A stretch of 64,000 nt of DNA, from assembly GCF_003958645.1 (NCBI RefSeq), contig NZ_RXLO01000003.1:310001-374000 (forward strand), in the 5' to 3' direction. The position numbers were made by a program, and so were the translations under genes. The notes below the pieces were generated by a model. The model was not told the DNA's origin. It saw nothing but the letters and a program-made list of their open reading frames with translations, and did no database searches. Origin of the DNA: Chitinophaga rhizosphaerae. GTDB taxonomy: Bacteria > Bacteroidota > Bacteroidia > Chitinophagales > Chitinophagaceae. This document shows positions 1 through 14,562 of the stretch, piece by piece. How positions within the stretch are numbered: position 1 is the first letter of the stretch; each line of letters starts with the position of its first letter.

Positions 1-1479
1 GTGTGGGCGAACGAAGCGTACCTGCTCGCCCTCCGGGAAGAAAACCGGGACCTCCAGGCCGCTTCGCTTCTCAACCTTTCGGAAGGATATTTATATAACG
101 ACCAGTACGACCAGGCCCTCAATTACGCCTACACGGCGCTCGACCTCGTGGAAACCGACAGTGCCCGCGCCCGGTGCTACACCTTCCTCGGCTGGATTTT
201 TTACGATACCGAGAACGCTCATTTCTCCCAGCAATATCACCAGCAGGCCTACGATATCTACCGCCGCCTCGGCGATCCGCGGAAGATTGCCCTGAGCCTC
301 AACGCCCTCGGGCTTGTGTATCTCCTGAAAGACGAGTTCGCCACCGCCCGCAAATATTTCGACAGCACCCTGCAGCTCGCCCGCGACCGCGGGCTCGGCG
401 GCATGGTAGCCACGGCCCTCAGTAACCGCGGCATCTGCGAAAACGAATTCGGCCGGTACAACGATGCCATCGCGGATTTCAACCAGGCGCTGGCCGGGTT
501 AAAGGGAGGCGATGAGTTGTCGCACGCGGAAGTGCTGAACCAGATGTCTTATTCCCGCATCATGCTGAAGGAGTACCCCCAGGCCCGGGAGCTCCTGGCG
601 CAGGCACGTTCCCTCATCAACCAGAGCAATTCCAACACCCGCAAGGAAAAACTCCTCGACAACCTCACCAATTCCGTGCTCCTTTACCAGCAGCTCGGCG
701 AATACAAGACCGCGTTCACGGAGCTGCAGGAATACACCCGCGTCCGCAATGAAATCCTGTCCAAAAGTAAAAGCGAAGCCATTTCCGCCCTCAAGCTCAA
801 GCGCGAGGCCGACGAGAACCAGACCCGCATCATTACCCTCGTGGCCCAGAAAGAGCTCCGGTCTTTCCAGCGCAACGCCCTTGCCGCCGGCGTGGTACTC
901 CTTATTATTATAGGTTTCCTCGTTTATTCCAAACTGAAACAGAAACAGAAGAAGGAAAAAGAACTGGAAGAAGTGAAGCGCGCGCTCATCAAACAGGAGC
1001 TGGAAGGCGCCCTCATGGAAAAGGAAGCGCTCAACAATAAACTCGAATTCCGCGATAACGACCTGAAAAACTATGCGTTGTACATTTCCCAACGCAACGA
1101 GATGATCCGGCATTTCATAGACGAGCTCACGGGGCTCGATATTCATTCCGACGCCAAAAAGGAAAATATCGCCCGGTTCAATAAAATGGTCAACAAGTTC
1201 CAGCACGACCTGGACATTAATAAAGACGCGCAGGATTTCAACCTGTCCGTCAACGAAATCCATAAAGATTTCTTCTTCAACCTCCTCCAGCAATTCCCCA
1301 ATCTTACCGAAAACGAACGCCGGTTATGCGCGCAAATCCGGCTGAACCTGTCGATAAAAGACATCGCTTCCCTCAATAATATCTCCGTTAAATCCGTGGA
1401 AATGGCCCGTTATCGCCTGCGGAAAGTGTTTAATCTCGAACATAAAGACAGCCTGTCTGACTTTCTAAAAAATTTCTAA
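1..1479 (+). CDS. TPR-containing membrane-anchored LuxR-type transcriptional regulator, 5' partial
   Basis: The reading frame is open from the first base, so the true start probably lies upstream; the initial GTG need not be the start. The visible 492 residues have three parts. Roughly residues 1-270 are tetratricopeptide repeats. One membrane segment lies near residues 291-310, followed by a charged Lys/Glu-rich coiled coil. The C-terminal 60 residues form a LuxR/GerE-like helix-turn-helix (LTENERRLCAQIRLNLSIKD, then SVKSVEMARYRLRKVF). This layout is common in Bacteroidota for one-protein sensors that bind DNA from the membrane. It lies 218 bases upstream of a SusC/SusD operon on the same strand and may control it, but only position supports that. 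The ligand is unknown. Confidence 0.85.
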   Translation: MWANEAYLLALREENRDLQAASLLNLSEGYLYNDQYDQALNYAYTALDLVETDSARARCYTFLGWIFYDTENAHFSQQYHQQAYDIYRRLGDPRKIALSLNALGLVYLLKDEFATARKYFDSTLQLARDRGLGGMVATALSNRGICENEFGRYNDAIADFNQALAGLKGGDELSHAEVLNQMSYSRIMLKEYPQARELLAQARSLINQSNSNTRKEKLLDNLTNSVLLYQQLGEYKTAFTELQEYTRVRNEILSKSKSEAISALKLKREADENQTRIITLVAQKELRSFQRNALAAGVVLLIIIGFLVYSKLKQKQKKEKELEEVKRALIKQELEGALMEKEALNNKLEFRDNDLKNYALYISQRNEMIRHFIDELTGLDIHSDAKKENIARFNKMVNKFQHDLDINKDAQDFNLSVNEIHKDFFFNLLQQFPNLTENERRLCAQIRLNLSIKDIASLNNISVKSVEMARYRLRKVFNLEHKDSLSDFLKNF

Positions 1480-1697
1480 CGTATTTATTTACAATTTGTT
1501 AGCCTCCATGTAGGGGTCTTGTAGAGGTGCCTGTAAGGCACGTATAGAGGCTCCGTTTCCTGCTGCGCTGGTTTTTCCTGTCTATTTTACGAATGCATCC
1601 CGTGAACCGCGATTTCACGTTCGTCCGCTACTAAAAAACCTATGCGAGCGGTTCCCGGGGACGAGTCCATGTTATTCTTAAAAACTAAAAAACCAAA
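1480..1697 (+). promoter_or_regulatory. Leader region of the SusC/SusD operon with small inverted repeats
   Basis: This 218-base gap probably carries the promoter of the following operon. A loose Bacteroidota -7 match, TACAATTTG, lies at 1490-1498; it has one extra base relative to TAnnTTTG. Two inverted repeats are visible: GTGCC-TGTAA-GGCAC at 1527-1541 and CGTGAA-N7-TTCACG at 1601-1619. Either could be an operator or part of a structured leader. No Shine-Dalgarno sequence precedes the start; the bases before it are A-rich, as usual in this phylum. Confidence 0.4.
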
Positions 1698-4600
1698 ATG
1701 CGTATGTGGAAACTATTCCGAGGGAACGGACTGTTGCTGGTCCTTTTATTGACCGGATTTGCGGCGATGGCCCAGACCGGGAAGTCCCTCAAAGGTAAAA
1801 TTACAGACGTGAAGGGGGAGGCCATTCCCGGGGTGAGTGTTTCCGTGAAAGGAACTTCGCAGGGAACGGCCAGCAATGCCACCGGCGAATTCACCATTAC
1901 GGTAGCACCCGATGCCACGCTGGTGTTCTCGGCCATGGGGTTCGCCACCCGCGAAGTGCCCGTTGCCGGTAAAAGCGTGCTCTCCATCGTGCTCGAGGAA
2001 AGTTCGAAAGGGCTGGATGAGGTGGTAGTGGTAGGATACGGCACCCAGAAGAAAGGCGACGTTACCGCGGCCATCTCCACCGTCAACACCAAAAACCTCG
2101 AAAGGCAGCCTTCGGGCAACATCGGCACCATGCTCCAGGGCCAGGCCGCCGGTGTGATCGTGAGCTCGGGAACGGGCAATCCCGCCGCCAGCCCCACCGT
2201 GCTCGTACGAGGGATGAACAGTATCAACAACGCCAATCCGCTGTATGTGGTAGACGGGATCCCGCAGACCTATTCGTACGACCTCAACCCGAACGACATC
2301 GAATCCGTTTCCGTGCTTAAAGATGCATCTGCCGCCACCATTTACGGTGCCCGTGCAGCGGGAGGCGTGATCATCATCACCACCAAAAAAGGAAAAAGCG
2401 GGGAGCCGAGGATCAATTTCAATTCCTACGTTTCCCAGCATACCCTCATCAACAACATCCCGTTGTTGGGGAAAACCGATATGAACAGCGTGGTGAAGGA
2501 AGCCTTCGCCAACGACGGGTCTGCCGTAGCTCCGCCGGTATATGTGATGGACGACAGCAAATACGCGAACTCCGACTGGGTGGGCGCTTACATGAAAAAA
2601 GGCGTGGAGCAGAAGCATGACCTCGATGTTTCGGGAGCGTCCGAGAAATTGTCGTACCGCCTTTCTCTGGGCCATTGGGAACATTCCGGCAACATCATCA
2701 ACTCCGGTTCCAAGCGCGACAACCTCCGCCTCAATACCGAGATCCGGTTGCTGAACGACCGCCTGAAAGTGACGCCTATTCTTTCCTATACCCGTTTCAA
2801 TAACAAAAATTTCGGGGACGTGACGGGCGATGGCGATGCCGGTTTCTCCGCCATCATGGACCTTTACAAAACGCCGCCGCACAAGCGGATCTACGACCCG
2901 TCTGCCCTCAACGGCTTCGCCCGGCCCGAGCCTGAGCTGGGGTCCGGCAATATGGTGGGCCAGGCGATGCTGACCGACAGCCGTTCGGTCGACGATCATC
3001 TCCAGTTCAACATCGCCGCGGATCTGAAGCTCTGGAAAGGATTTTCCTACAACTTCAGCGCAGGGCGGAACATCATTAGTACTTTCGGCTATACGCAAAC
3101 GCCGGCATATGATTTCGGCGCCCTCGCGCTGGTGGAAAACCCCAGCCGTTCCGAAAGCCGCGGCCGCACGGAGTACCAGGTGTTCACGCATTTGCTGAAT
3201 TATGACCAGACCTTCGGCCGCCACAACCTGAAAGCGATGTACGGTTTCTCCCGCGAGAAATCCACCGCACAGGGGACCTCGGCTTCCGGCAACCATCTGT
3301 CCAGCGCGCTCATCGAATCGCTTTCCGGCCTCATCATCGACGGTAAGAACGATCTGATCCGCGCCAATGGCTGGAACTATTCCAGCTCGCTCCAGTCTTA
3401 CTTCGGCCGTGTTTCCTATAACTACGACGATCGTTATTACCTGCAGGGGAGCCTTCGCCGCGACGGTTCTTCCCGCTTCGGGCCCTCGCACCGCTACGGC
3501 ACGTTCTACTCCGTGTCTGGCGGCTGGAACCTGCATAAGGAAAGCTTCTTCAATGTTCCCTGGATTTCCGAGCTGAAGCCCCGCATCAGCTACGGGACCG
3601 TGGGCAACCAGAACATCGCCAACTTCCAGTACCTCGCGAAGATCTTCATCCAGGGTTCCAGCGAATACCTGAACTATCCCTTCGGCGGCGCCGCTTCGCA
3701 GCAGGTGTTCGTGGGAGCGATCACGACGGCGCTCGCCAACAACGACATCAAGTGGGAACAAACGGCCACCCTCAACGCCGGCGTAAGCTTCAGCTTCCTG
3801 AAAGGCGCCATCAGCGGTAACCTGGATTACTTCCGCAGCCGCACTTCCGATATGCTCGCTGAAACGCCCATCCCTGCATCTTCCGGTATCACTTCCATGC
3901 CGCTGACCAATATCGCCGACATGGAAAACAAAGGCTGGGAACTGTCTGCCACGTACCGCAACCCCGCGGAAAAAGGATTTTCCTGGGATGTGACCCTGAA
4001 CCTTTCGCATAGCACCAACAAAATTATCCGGCTCGGCTACGACGAAGGCATGATCTCCGACGGGTATGTGGATTATACGAACCGCGCCAGCACCATCACC
4101 CGCAAAGGCGAAGCACTGGCCGCCTTCTACCTGTTCAAGTCGGACGGTATTTTCCGCTCGCAGGCGGATGTGGACGCGCATGTGAATAAAAACGGCGATA
4201 AGTTGCAGCCCAACGCCGCTCCCGGCGATCTGCGCTTCGTGGATACCAATGGTGACGGAGAGTTGAACGACGATGACAAGCTCATCATGGGCAATGGCCT
4301 TCCCAAACTGGATTACGGCCTTACGTTCAACGCCCGTTACAAAAACTTCGACCTGATGGTATTCCTGAACGGGAAGCAGGGCCAGAAGATGTATAACGGC
4401 GCCAAGATGTTCCTGTACCGCTTCTACCGCTCGGCAGACCTGGTAAACGCATGGTCTCCCTCGAACCCGGATTCCGACGTGTACCGCCTCAGCGATGCCG
4501 ACAAAAACGAGAACCTCCGCGTGTCTGACTACTTCCTGGAAGATGCGTCGTACCTCCGTGTGCGGAACCTCCAGCTCGGTTATACCCTCCCGTCCGAACT

Positions 4601-4784
4601 GACCAAAAAAGCGTTCATCAACCGGCTCCGCATTTACGCCGGCGCTTACAATCTGCTCACCTTCACGAAGTACTCCGGCTTCGACCCGGACCTGACCAAC
4701 TCCGCCATCTTCAGCCGCGGGGTAGACCGTGGATATTATCCCATGAGCCGCTCTTACGTGGCAGGTATTAACGTAGGCTTCTAA
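1698..4784 (+). CDS. SusC/RagA-family TonB-linked outer membrane transporter
   Basis: This 1028-residue protein should form the 22-strand outer-membrane barrel that imports a large ligand with the SusD lipoprotein encoded next. A signal peptide (residues 1-26, ending AAMAQ) is followed by a carboxypeptidase-regulatory-like domain (about 28-110), the SusC signature DEVVVVGYGTQKKGDVTAAI, the plug (about 120-230) and the barrel, ending in an aromatic-rich strand (SYVAGINVGF). No STN domain precedes the plug, so unlike the second SusC (21751-25119) it is not built to signal through FecR. The ATG follows an A-rich stretch and gives a good signal peptide. As first gene of the operon it probably imports glycopeptides or glycosylated amino acids; the ligand is inferred only from the downstream enzymes. 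Confidence 0.93.
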   Translation: MRMWKLFRGNGLLLVLLLTGFAAMAQTGKSLKGKITDVKGEAIPGVSVSVKGTSQGTASNATGEFTITVAPDATLVFSAMGFATREVPVAGKSVLSIVLEESSKGLDEVVVVGYGTQKKGDVTAAISTVNTKNLERQPSGNIGTMLQGQAAGVIVSSGTGNPAASPTVLVRGMNSINNANPLYVVDGIPQTYSYDLNPNDIESVSVLKDASAATIYGARAAGGVIIITTKKGKSGEPRINFNSYVSQHTLINNIPLLGKTDMNSVVKEAFANDGSAVAPPVYVMDDSKYANSDWVGAYMKKGVEQKHDLDVSGASEKLSYRLSLGHWEHSGNIINSGSKRDNLRLNTEIRLLNDRLKVTPILSYTRFNNKNFGDVTGDGDAGFSAIMDLYKTPPHKRIYDPSALNGFARPEPELGSGNMVGQAMLTDSRSVDDHLQFNIAADLKLWKGFSYNFSAGRNIISTFGYTQTPAYDFGALALVENPSRSESRGRTEYQVFTHLLNYDQTFGRHNLKAMYGFSREKSTAQGTSASGNHLSSALIESLSGLIIDGKNDLIRANGWNYSSSLQSYFGRVSYNYDDRYYLQGSLRRDGSSRFGPSHRYGTFYSVSGGWNLHKESFFNVPWISELKPRISYGTVGNQNIANFQYLAKIFIQGSSEYLNYPFGGAASQQVFVGAITTALANNDIKWEQTATLNAGVSFSFLKGAISGNLDYFRSRTSDMLAETPIPASSGITSMPLTNIADMENKGWELSATYRNPAEKGFSWDVTLNLSHSTNKIIRLGYDEGMISDGYVDYTNRASTITRKGEALAAFYLFKSDGIFRSQADVDAHVNKNGDKLQPNAAPGDLRFVDTNGDGELNDDDKLIMGNGLPKLDYGLTFNARYKNFDLMVFLNGKQGQKMYNGAKMFLYRFYRSADLVNAWSPSNPDSDVYRLSDADKNENLRVSDYFLEDASYLRVRNLQLGYTLPSELTKKAFINRLRIYAGAYNLLTFTKYSGFDPDLTNSAIFSRGVDRGYYPMSRSYVAGINVGF

Positions 4785-4805
4785 ACGCAACAAAAAACGA
4801 ACATC

Positions 4806-11355
<6,550 letters not shown>

Positions 11356-11360
11356 CGAAC

Positions 11361-13658
11361 ATGCAATTCACAGCAAACGAAGTGCAGCAGCTGGTGCAGA
11401 AGAACTACCTGCTTGCGGTGGAAGTGGAGACACTCCAGGGGTACGACGAGTACAATTACAAAATCGTAGATGCGTCTGGCCGGAAGTTCATCCTCAAGAT
11501 CACGGGCGAAGAGAAGCCGTATTCCTTCCTCGACGCCCAACTCCGCCTGCTCGATCACCTCACCGTGAGCCCTGTGGTCATGAAGTTCCAGCAAATCCTC
11601 CGGAATAAAAACCGACAGGAACTCACACCCGTTTTCAATAACGGCAAACAATACAACGTCCGCATCCTCACCTGGCTCGACGGCGATTGCTGGGTGCATG
11701 TGAAAGATAAACCGAAATCCCTCTACATCGGCCTCGGCCAGTTTCTCGGCAAAACCGACGAATCGCTGCAGGATTTCCAGCACGACGCGCTCCACCGGCC
11801 ATATGTATGGGACGTAAACACCGCCGCAGACGCCAACCGGCAGCTGCATTGCATCACCGATCCGGAGAAGCGCCGCATCGCGGGGTATTTTCTCCTGGCG
11901 TTCGAAACGGAAGTGCTGCCGGTGCTCAGCGCATTGCGGCATGCCTGCATTCACAACGACGCCAACGATTACAATGTATTGGTGAAAAACGGCGAAGTGA
12001 GTGGCTTGATCGATCTGGGGGACATGGTCTATTCCGCCCTCGTCAATAACGTCGCCATCGCCTGCACCTACGCCATGCTGAACACGGAAGACCCGCTGCA
12101 GGCCGCTGCCTGGGTGGTGGAAGGGTACCATTCCGCTTATCCGCTCACCGAACAGGAAGTGGATCTGATCTATTACCTCATCGCCGCACGGCTCTGCATC
12201 AGCGTTACGCAATCGGCCTGGCAGTCTGCGAACGGGTCAGACAACGGCCACCATTTCGTGACGGAGCGCCATGCCTGGGAGCTACTGGAAAAACTTATCC
12301 GCATCAATCCCGTGAAAGCGGCCGACGTGTTCCGCAAATCCTGCGGCATGCCGGCGCTGGTAAAACCGGATGTGGATTACAGCCCGCTGTTGAAAGAGCG
12401 CCACCAGTTCATCGGCCGCAACCTCAGCATCAGCTACAAAAAACCGCTGAAGATCGTCAAAGGCGCACTGCAATATCTTTACGACGATAAAGGCGATACC
12501 TACATCGATTGCGTGAACAACGTGAGCCACGTGGGCCATTGCCATCCCGTGGTGGTGAAAGCGATGCAGCGCCAGATCGCCACGCTGAACACCAACACCC
12601 GCTACCTGAACGATCAGTTGGTGGAATTCGGGAAAGAGCTGACCCGCACGCTGCCGTCGAAACTGAAAGTCTGCTACTTCACGAATTCCGGCAGCGAAGC
12701 CAACGACCTGGCGATCCGCATGAGCCGGCATTTCACGAACCGGAAAGACGTTATGGTGCTCGATCACGCCTATCACGGCACTTCTACCGTAGCCATCGAA
12801 ATGAGCCCGTATAAATTCGACGGGAAAGGCGGCTTCGGGCAGATGCCCTACATCCATAAAGCCGATTCGCCGGATCTGTACCGCGGTCCGTTCGGGTACA
12901 ACGATCCGCAGGCCGGCGTGAAATACGCCGAAAGCGTGAAAAAAATACTGACGGAAAACCCCGGCAAAATATCCGCCTTCATCTGCGAAACACTGCTGGG
13001 CGTGGGCGGACAAATCCCCCTGCCCGACGGTTACCTCCAGGAAGTCTACCGCCTCGTCCGCGAAGCGGGCGGCCTTTGCATCGCCGACGAAGTGCAGGTC
13101 GGTTTCGGAAGGGTGGGCGAAAAGTTCTGGGGCTTCGAGCTGCAGAACGTGGAGCCGGATATCGTGGTGCTGGGCAAACCGATCGGCAACGGCCATCCGC
13201 TGGCGGCCGTGGTAGTTACCGAAGAGATCGCGGATGCGTTCAACAACGGCATGGAATATTTCAACACGTTCGGGGGCAACCCCGTGTCCATGGCTACGGG
13301 GCGCGCGGTATTGAACGTCATCCAGTCCGAAAACATGCAGCAGCACGCGCTGGAAACGGGGAACTTCCTGATGGAGGGTTTGCGCGGGCTGATGGGCAAG
13401 CATCCCGTCATCAGCGATGTTCGCGGGCATGGATTGTTCGTGGGCGCGGAAATGGTGAAAGACCGGCAAACCAAAGAGCCCGCCGTCGCGGAAATCAATG
13501 CCCTCGTGGAAAGCATGAAGGAAAGAGGTTTTCTCCTCAGTACCGACGGGCCGCTGTATAACGTGCTCAAGATCAAGCCACCGCTGGTTTTCAGCAAACA
13601 GAACGCCGCGGATATGGTCCGCCATCTCGACGAAGCCTTAACCGCATTATCACTTTAA
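11361..13658 (+). CDS. Fusion of APH-fold kinase and AGXT2L-class PLP phospholyase (predicted hydroxylysine kinase / 5-phosphohydroxylysine phospho-lyase)
   Basis: One 765-residue cytoplasmic protein joins two enzymes. Residues 1-330 are an APH/choline-kinase fold: Lys46 in RKFILKIT, catalytic loop HNDANDYN (198-205) and metal-binding IDLGD (217-221), as in hydroxylysine kinase (HYKK). Residues 345-765 are a class III aminotransferase fold with FTNSGSEANDLA, ADEVQVGFGRVGEKFWGF and the PLP lysine K606 in VLGKPIGNGHPL. These motifs, together with EYFNTFGGNPVS and LLSTDGP, resemble human AGXT2L1/AGXT2L2, which are phospho-lyases and not transaminases. The combined reaction would turn 5-hydroxylysine into 2-aminoadipate 6-semialdehyde, ammonia and phosphate. 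Phosphoethanolamine is an alternative substrate, but the downstream ALDH7 and DUF1338 genes favour hydroxylysine. The gene starts six bases after the previous stop. Confidence 0.85.
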   Translation: MQFTANEVQQLVQKNYLLAVEVETLQGYDEYNYKIVDASGRKFILKITGEEKPYSFLDAQLRLLDHLTVSPVVMKFQQILRNKNRQELTPVFNNGKQYNVRILTWLDGDCWVHVKDKPKSLYIGLGQFLGKTDESLQDFQHDALHRPYVWDVNTAADANRQLHCITDPEKRRIAGYFLLAFETEVLPVLSALRHACIHNDANDYNVLVKNGEVSGLIDLGDMVYSALVNNVAIACTYAMLNTEDPLQAAAWVVEGYHSAYPLTEQEVDLIYYLIAARLCISVTQSAWQSANGSDNGHHFVTERHAWELLEKLIRINPVKAADVFRKSCGMPALVKPDVDYSPLLKERHQFIGRNLSISYKKPLKIVKGALQYLYDDKGDTYIDCVNNVSHVGHCHPVVVKAMQRQIATLNTNTRYLNDQLVEFGKELTRTLPSKLKVCYFTNSGSEANDLAIRMSRHFTNRKDVMVLDHAYHGTSTVAIEMSPYKFDGKGGFGQMPYIHKADSPDLYRGPFGYNDPQAGVKYAESVKKILTENPGKISAFICETLLGVGGQIPLPDGYLQEVYRLVREAGGLCIADEVQVGFGRVGEKFWGFELQNVEPDIVVLGKPIGNGHPLAAVVVTEEIADAFNNGMEYFNTFGGNPVSMATGRAVLNVIQSENMQQHALETGNFLMEGLRGLMGKHPVISDVRGHGLFVGAEMVKDRQTKEPAVAEINALVESMKERGFLLSTDGPLYNVLKIKPPLVFSKQNAADMVRHLDEALTALSL

Positions 13659-13659
13659 T

Positions 13660-14562
13660 ATGATCAACATGCAAACCCTCCAGCTCATCCTCGACGGCCT
13701 CATGCGCCGCTATCGGGAACGTGTTCCGGATGTGGATAAAGTCGTATCGGCCATGATCGCCGAAGGCATTATCCGCCACGGCAACGAAATCGAGAACGAT
13801 CATATCGCTTTCCGCACGATGGGCGTTCCGAATTTGGGGATTCAGTCGCTCGAAAGGATTTTCCTTCACCACGGCTACACCCGCCGCGATTATTACCATT
13901 TTGCCGAAAAAAAGCTCAACGCTTACTGGTATGCGCCGCCCGATCCCGCGCTGCCGCGTATTTTCATCAGCGAATTGCGGGTGGGCGATTTGTCTGAACG
14001 CGTGCAGCAGATCATTCATAGCTATACCAACGAAGTAACCGCCGACCCGGTGCTTTCCCTCGACCTGGACAGTGCGTCCGCCGTGGATGAATTCCTGCAC
14101 AGCGGCCTCTGGCGCCTTCCTTCGCTGGAAGATTTCCGCGCGCTGGCGGCTGAAAGCGAGTACGCGTCCTGGGCGATCTACAATCGCTATTACCTCAATC
14201 ATTTCACCATCAGCGTGCATAACCTGCCGGAAGGGTATAACGACATCGGCCGGTTCAACGCATTCCTGGAGAAACACGGGCTCGTACTGAACGATTCCGG
14301 GGGGAAGTACAAGGAAAGTCCCGATGGATTGCTCCTCCAAAGCTCCACCGTAGCCGGGATGATCGGCGCGGAATTCGCGAACGGGGAAACGGCGCGGATC
14401 GCGGGGTCGTATGTGGAATTCGCGGAACGACGGGTGTTGCCGGCTTTCGCGCACCTGGCTACGCAAGACATTCAAAGGGTGCACCGGCGCGAGGGGTTCG
14501 AAGCCGCCAACGCCAACCGGATCTTCGAAAGCACCTATTCTTCACAAACCAATAAACACTAA
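13660..14562 (+). CDS. DUF1338 family, predicted 2-oxoadipate dioxygenase/decarboxylase (HglS-like)
   Basis: A 300-residue cytoplasmic protein of the DUF1338 family. The characterised member, Pseudomonas putida HglS, is an Fe(II) enzyme that converts 2-oxoadipate to D-2-hydroxyglutarate. Metal ligands there are two His and one Glu, with an Arg four residues after the first His. Here H48 and R52 lie in NDHIAFRT, H181 in YYLNHFTISVHNL, and a candidate glutamate (E253) in SYVEFAERRVL, so the pattern is kept. It is shorter than the Pseudomonas enzyme (about 460 residues from memory). Met1 at 13660 begins one base after the previous stop; Met4 at 13669 is an alternative. The stop shares one base with the ALDH start. 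It would take over after 2-aminoadipate has been transaminated. Confidence 0.82.
   Translation: MINMQTLQLILDGLMRRYRERVPDVDKVVSAMIAEGIIRHGNEIENDHIAFRTMGVPNLGIQSLERIFLHHGYTRRDYYHFAEKKLNAYWYAPPDPALPRIFISELRVGDLSERVQQIIHSYTNEVTADPVLSLDLDSASAVDEFLHSGLWRLPSLEDFRALAAESEYASWAIYNRYYLNHFTISVHNLPEGYNDIGRFNAFLEKHGLVLNDSGGKYKESPDGLLLQSSTVAGMIGAEFANGETARIAGSYVEFAERRVLPAFAHLATQDIQRVHRREGFEAANANRIFESTYSSQTNKH

Noticed and set aside
11361-13658. Reading the fusion as an ordinary transaminase with an aminoglycoside phosphotransferase (antibiotic resistance)
   Set aside because: The PLP domain has AGXT2L-specific motifs, and the operon partners ALDH7 and DUF1338 point to lysine-type catabolism and not to drug resistance.
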